Assembly (NCBI GenBank): GCA_041659585.1
Contig: JBAZXY010000014.1
Coordinates: 1 to 17,381, forward strand
From: UBA8518 sp041659585
GTDB lineage: Bacteria > Patescibacteriota > Minisyncoccia > Moranbacterales > UBA2206
Direction: 5' to 3'
Length of the DNA: 17,381 bases
This document shows positions 15,701-17,381 of this stretch, piece by piece. The stretch's first letter is position 1; each line of letters opens with the position of its first letter. A program made the translations under genes and the position numbers. Below the pieces are notes generated by a model, which was not told the origin of the DNA, did not search any database, and saw only the letters and a program-made list of their open reading frames with translations.

Positions 15701-16127
15701 CCAATTCAACTCCTTCAGAAAAGCCCTTATAGTGCTCGTTACATTGCCGTTGGCTCTTATCGGAGTGTTTATTGGCATGGCTCTGCTTGGAGTAACTTTG
15801 AGCTTTCCAGGACTAATCGGCATCTTGGCACTCTTTGGCATCGTGGTGAAAAATGCTATTATTCTTATCGATAAAATCAATCTCAATATCGCAACCGGAA
15901 TTCCTTTTGAAGCGGCGATTATTGATGCTGGCAAATCCCGACTGGAAGCTATCTTCATCACTTCGATTGTGACTATTGCCGGCATCATTCCCGTGACACT
16001 TTCCAACGCCACTTGGACCGCTCTAGGTTCAGCAGTGATCTTCGGTCTCTCTATCTCGTCCTTTTTCACCTTGTTTATTGTCCCCACTCTCTATATGACT
16101 ATTATAAAAAAGGAGGATAACTTCTAG
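12714..16127 (+). CDS. RND efflux permease with enlarged central region
   Basis: The 1137-residue protein is an AcrB/HAE-type RND transporter: N-terminal helix (40-58), first large extracytoplasmic domain (about 60-365), helices 2-6 (about 368-516), a second large domain (about 665-975) and helices 8-12 (976-1130). The proton-relay residues are present: Asp431-Asp432 in GLLVDDAIVVV (helix 4) and Lys1046 in FGIVVKNAIILID (helix 10). Porter-domain landmarks such as PRESNPEV (61-68) and VYPGAAPSDMEELV (78-91) are clear. Between helices 6 and 7 lies an about 120-residue segment (523-640) with two additional hydrophobic stretches (about 529-546 and 550-570) and a charged loop, which normal 12-helix pumps lack. 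The substrate is unknown; the MarR context suggests a toxic small molecule. Confidence 0.94.
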   Translation: MSQPNPVTPTQTTDSAYLDKLEFRPELRKTWLNFFVSNFRVVVLLIILISAWGVFSFYQLPRESNPEVKIATAIITDVYPGAAPSDMEELVTKKIEADISGVSGINKITSTSANSFSTIVVEFDANQNVDDAVRKLRDQLATIRNDIPAEANDPQIKQISLDDTPIVTYAFVGPYDGFTMRTYVDNIKDELVKIPGIREVNVSGGDETEFEVAYDPQKLALYNISLDQANGAIASTNRAIPAGNFEGNKFNYPVRSDARFFDAQTLGDIPIIHTSPGAIVYLKDIATVQEKAIKKTIYSRFSLHGNASQNAVTLQVIKRSGGSIIDTVATARLKIDALLQTFPQGITYDDTVNQATRIDKDFKQLTHDFLLTLLLVMGILFLIVGLKEAFVAGIAIPLVFFITFGVMQLTGISLNFLSIFALLLSLGLLVDDAIVVVSATKQYMKTGKYTPEEAVLLVLNDFKVVLLSTTLATVWAFLPLLFASGMIGQFIKSIPITVSVTLISSLLVALMINHPLAAVLERIRLTKKFFWLMLFSLLTVGLVAITRHTLWGYIFATISVVTIVWLIQWYFSHGREKLEQNFVLTRKEWADDTVIKQKLFHQGDRDNATFASKLIHGIIHFDRILPWYEQYLRLVTRTPKRRIITLLSTLALFIFAIALPITGIVKSEFFPASDGDVLYVSLLGPAGLTLDQTDAITHQIEERLLQNPNIINFSTIVGNPGQNGSLGGGGTDNANTASITIKLIAQEDRTIKAYDIAQAIRDSIDDIQGATITVAAPRGGPPSGSAFQAQIAGDDLQTLDKIANDLQLIIDAIPGTINSTTSLKDAPAEYTFALDDAKMELYDLNALTVGLTLRSAISGTTVSTVIRGNKTIDVIARFDKNKIPTLESIQNLQILNNKKQPVFLKDVAAIKLMPSVDAIKRIDQKRTVLLTADVVGTTSSTQVVQAFQNQLAKNYILPAGYAISYGGENEQNAESVLSIIRAMAIAAILIISTLVIQFNSFRKALIVLVTLPLALIGVFIGMALLGVTLSFPGLIGILALFGIVVKNAIILIDKINLNIATGIPFEAAIIDAGKSRLEAIFITSIVTIAGIIPVTLSNATWTALGSAVIFGLSISSFFTLFIVPTLYMTIIKKEDNF

Positions 16128-16129
16128 AT

Positions 16130-16200
16130 CTATCTCTGTTTATTAGCCACTTAATACCGCTTGGAAAAGATTGATGCTCAAGGCAGAGCAAATCAACTGA
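16130..16200 (+). pseudogene. Relic of the 3' end of a second sortase gene
   Basis: These 71 bp align without gaps to the last 71 bp of the intact sortase gene (10896-10966), 50 of 71 positions identical by hand count. In the matching frame it reads ISVY-stop-PLNTAWKRLMLKAEQIN-stop, against the sortase's IATCWPLNTNWKRLMLKAEQTN-stop. The catalytic Cys codon is TAT and the next Trp codon is TAG, so it cannot function. Many differences are synonymous third-position changes. It begins 3 bp after the RND stop codon and the similarity does not extend into the RND gene. Confidence 0.85.
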
Positions 16201-16212
16201 ACAAAAATTTAT

Positions 16213-16257
16213 TCCTAAAAAAATAATAGCCCCCAACAAGCTTTGCTTGCTGGGGGC
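16213..16257 (-). terminator. Terminator between the convergent RND and histidine-kinase units
   Basis: A 13-bp stem with one mismatch (16229-16241 with 16245-16257) and a 3-nt loop. On the minus strand it directly follows the zinc-protein stop and is followed by a T-rich tract ending in T7 (16223-16217). On the plus side the tract is weaker. Confidence 0.85.
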
Positions 16258-16258
16258 C

Positions 16259-16444
16259 TTATATTATCCTGTTTTCTTCTCTTTTTAAATGGCATGCTAT
16301 GCACTCCATTCCTTGCAACTCGATGTAATGCCCTTCAATTTGACATTCCCGCTCGGTGCTTTTACAAATCTGATGGCCGCACTTTATGCATACCATCTTT
16401 TTGAGACAATGCTCATCACATTTTATTTGATTAGACATCATCAT
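16259..16444 (-). CDS. Tiny Cys/His-rich putative zinc-binding protein
   Basis: The 61-residue protein has eight Cys and four His. The Cys are arranged as C9-x3-C13, C19-x2-C22, C27, C34 and C48-x2-C51, with His12, His24, His39 and His52 nearby. This is enough for two zinc sites, in a treble-clef or zinc-ribbon style. I do not recognise the family. The start falls on one of three successive ATGs (16444, 16441, 16438), preceded by a GGGTGG that can act as a Shine-Dalgarno. The start is only 9 nt after the histidine-kinase stop codon, so the two are likely translated as a coupled pair. It could be a partner or adaptor of the kinase, but nothing in the sequence proves that. The regular ligand spacing makes chance unlikely. 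Confidence 0.7.
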   Translation of the reverse strand: MMMSNQIKCDEHCLKKMVCIKCGHQICKSTERECQIEGHYIELQGMECIACHLKREENRII

Positions 16445-16453
16445 GATGCCACC

Positions 16454-17365
16454 CTATACCAAAGGAATGTTGATGGTAAACATAGTCCCTTGCCGCCATC
16501 CGCTTTTTACAGAGATGGTGCCATTGAATTCTTCCTCAACCACTTTTTTACAGAAATACAGGCCGATACCTTCCCCACTTTCATTCTTAGTGGAAAATTC
16601 TTTGTCAAAAATTCCTTCAGTTGAAGTCATTCCGATGCCATTATCAATAACTTTTAATTCAAGCATCTCGCCACAAACTGTAACGATAGTCCCCAAAGAA
16701 ATCTTTTGTCCCATAAAATCAGCTTTGTCATTCAATGCGTCCGAAGCATTATTAAAGAGATTCATTAACACCCGCACAAGATCCAAGCCATTTTTTTTAA
16801 TGACAATAGGCTCATCTGGAATTTCTCTGTAAACATACACTGACTCCATACTCTTTATCCGGCTTATTTCCAACGCCTGGTCTAAAAGCATGTTTAGACT
16901 TTGATTATCCATGTCCAGCCCGTTCCCAACATTTCGCTGGAGGATGGATTTATCAGTGCTTTTGCTTTGAATGGTTTTACCGGCCACCAAGGCAGCTTTT
17001 TGAATAATCCTTAAGCTTTCTCCGAGCTCATCATATTCCCCTTTTTCAAACCTGTACGCGGCTACCTTTGTATTGGTAATCACGCCTGTCATAATGTTTC
17101 TTACATCATGTACCATTCCTCGAAGCCCCTCCTTCTTCACTTCTTTGATGCTCTCACTGGCCTTATTGGCTGTGTTGCTGATGATTCTAATGAGAGTCAT
17201 CAAAGCATCTTTATAGTCATCGCCTTTTCCAATACCGACCTTCTCCAAGAGCTTTTCCGCCCGCCTTGATCCCTCGTTAATCGTTACCACTCTCTGATAC
17301 AGTCCTCTCAAAAACAATTCCAGATCAAATTCCGTTGACATTGCATAAGATTCTGCTCCACTCAT
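16454..17365 (-). CDS. Soluble sensor histidine kinase
   Basis: The 303-residue protein has no membrane helix or signal peptide. A helical N-terminal region without a recognised sensor domain (1-80) leads to a dimerisation/phospho-acceptor helix with His86 in MVHDVRNIMTG (84-94). The HATPase_c domain is complete: N box NLFNNASDAL (202-211), G1 DNGIGM (241-246), F box FDKEFSTK (253-260), G2 GEGIGLYFCKK (264-274). It should autophosphorylate on His86 and pass the phosphate to a response regulator, which is not in the window. The ATG at 17365 has a good GAGG Shine-Dalgarno 7 nt upstream, unlike most genes here. It is followed by the zinc-protein gene. The promoter and any upstream partner lie beyond the window edge. 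Confidence 0.9.
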   Translation of the reverse strand: MSGAESYAMSTEFDLELFLRGLYQRVVTINEGSRRAEKLLEKVGIGKGDDYKDALMTLIRIISNTANKASESIKEVKKEGLRGMVHDVRNIMTGVITNTKVAAYRFEKGEYDELGESLRIIQKAALVAGKTIQSKSTDKSILQRNVGNGLDMDNQSLNMLLDQALEISRIKSMESVYVYREIPDEPIVIKKNGLDLVRVLMNLFNNASDALNDKADFMGQKISLGTIVTVCGEMLELKVIDNGIGMTSTEGIFDKEFSTKNESGEGIGLYFCKKVVEEEFNGTISVKSGWRQGTMFTINIPLV

Positions 17366-17381
17366 AATATACCTCTTTTTT

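Noticed and set aside
16289..16832. Two plus-strand open frames (16289-16624 and 16443-16832)
   Set aside because: Both are antisense to the histidine kinase and zinc-protein genes, which have intact motifs and Shine-Dalgarno sites.
1..17381. CRISPR arrays, tRNA or rRNA genes, transposases
   Set aside because: No regularly spaced repeats, no cloverleaf-like segment noticed by eye and no transposase or integrase motif in any frame.

Overview
The window is 17.4 kb of moderately low-GC bacterial DNA, densely packed with genes. It contains no rRNA, tRNA, CRISPR array or recognisable transposase. The small genes, a membrane-anchored sortase beside an SdrD-like surface protein, a cysteine-module surface architecture and mostly Shine-Dalgarno-free starts suggest a Candidate Phyla Radiation (Patescibacteria) genome. 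That assignment is an inference from gene style, not from a marker tree. The standard genetic code fits every gene.

Left part (1-8408, all minus strand). The region starts with a single-pass membrane protein cut by the window edge. It is followed by the translation GTPase TypA, a 159-bp palindromic element, and a two-gene unit (SemiSWEET-like PQ-loop protein, then a lipoprotein) ending in tandem hairpins. Next come a coiled-coil protein plus DUF2892 membrane protein pair, a BaiN/HI0933-type flavoprotein, a cold-shock protein and an ABC-F ATPase. Most units have their own sigma70-type promoter with an extended -10 box.

Right part (8528-16200, plus strand). A promoter divergent from the ABC-F gene drives a secreted, C-terminally anchored surface protein. 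A hairpin/T-run then separates it from a sortase that carries five calcium-loop (TSP3-like) repeats between its membrane anchor and its catalytic domain. After the sortase terminator comes a MarR-controlled efflux operon: marR, a membrane-fusion protein, and an RND permease with two extra predicted membrane helices. Directly after the RND stop codon lies a 71-bp relic of the 3' end of a second, diverged sortase gene. The efflux operon is therefore bracketed by two sortase 3' ends.

Right edge (16229-17381, minus strand). A soluble histidine kinase is followed by a tiny Cys/His-rich putative zinc protein, converging on the efflux operon across a strong hairpin.

The most interesting items are the calcium-repeat sortase with its neighbouring substrate and intervening hairpin, the sortase relic, the palindromic element, the enlarged RND permease, and the split between genes with and without Shine-Dalgarno sequences.
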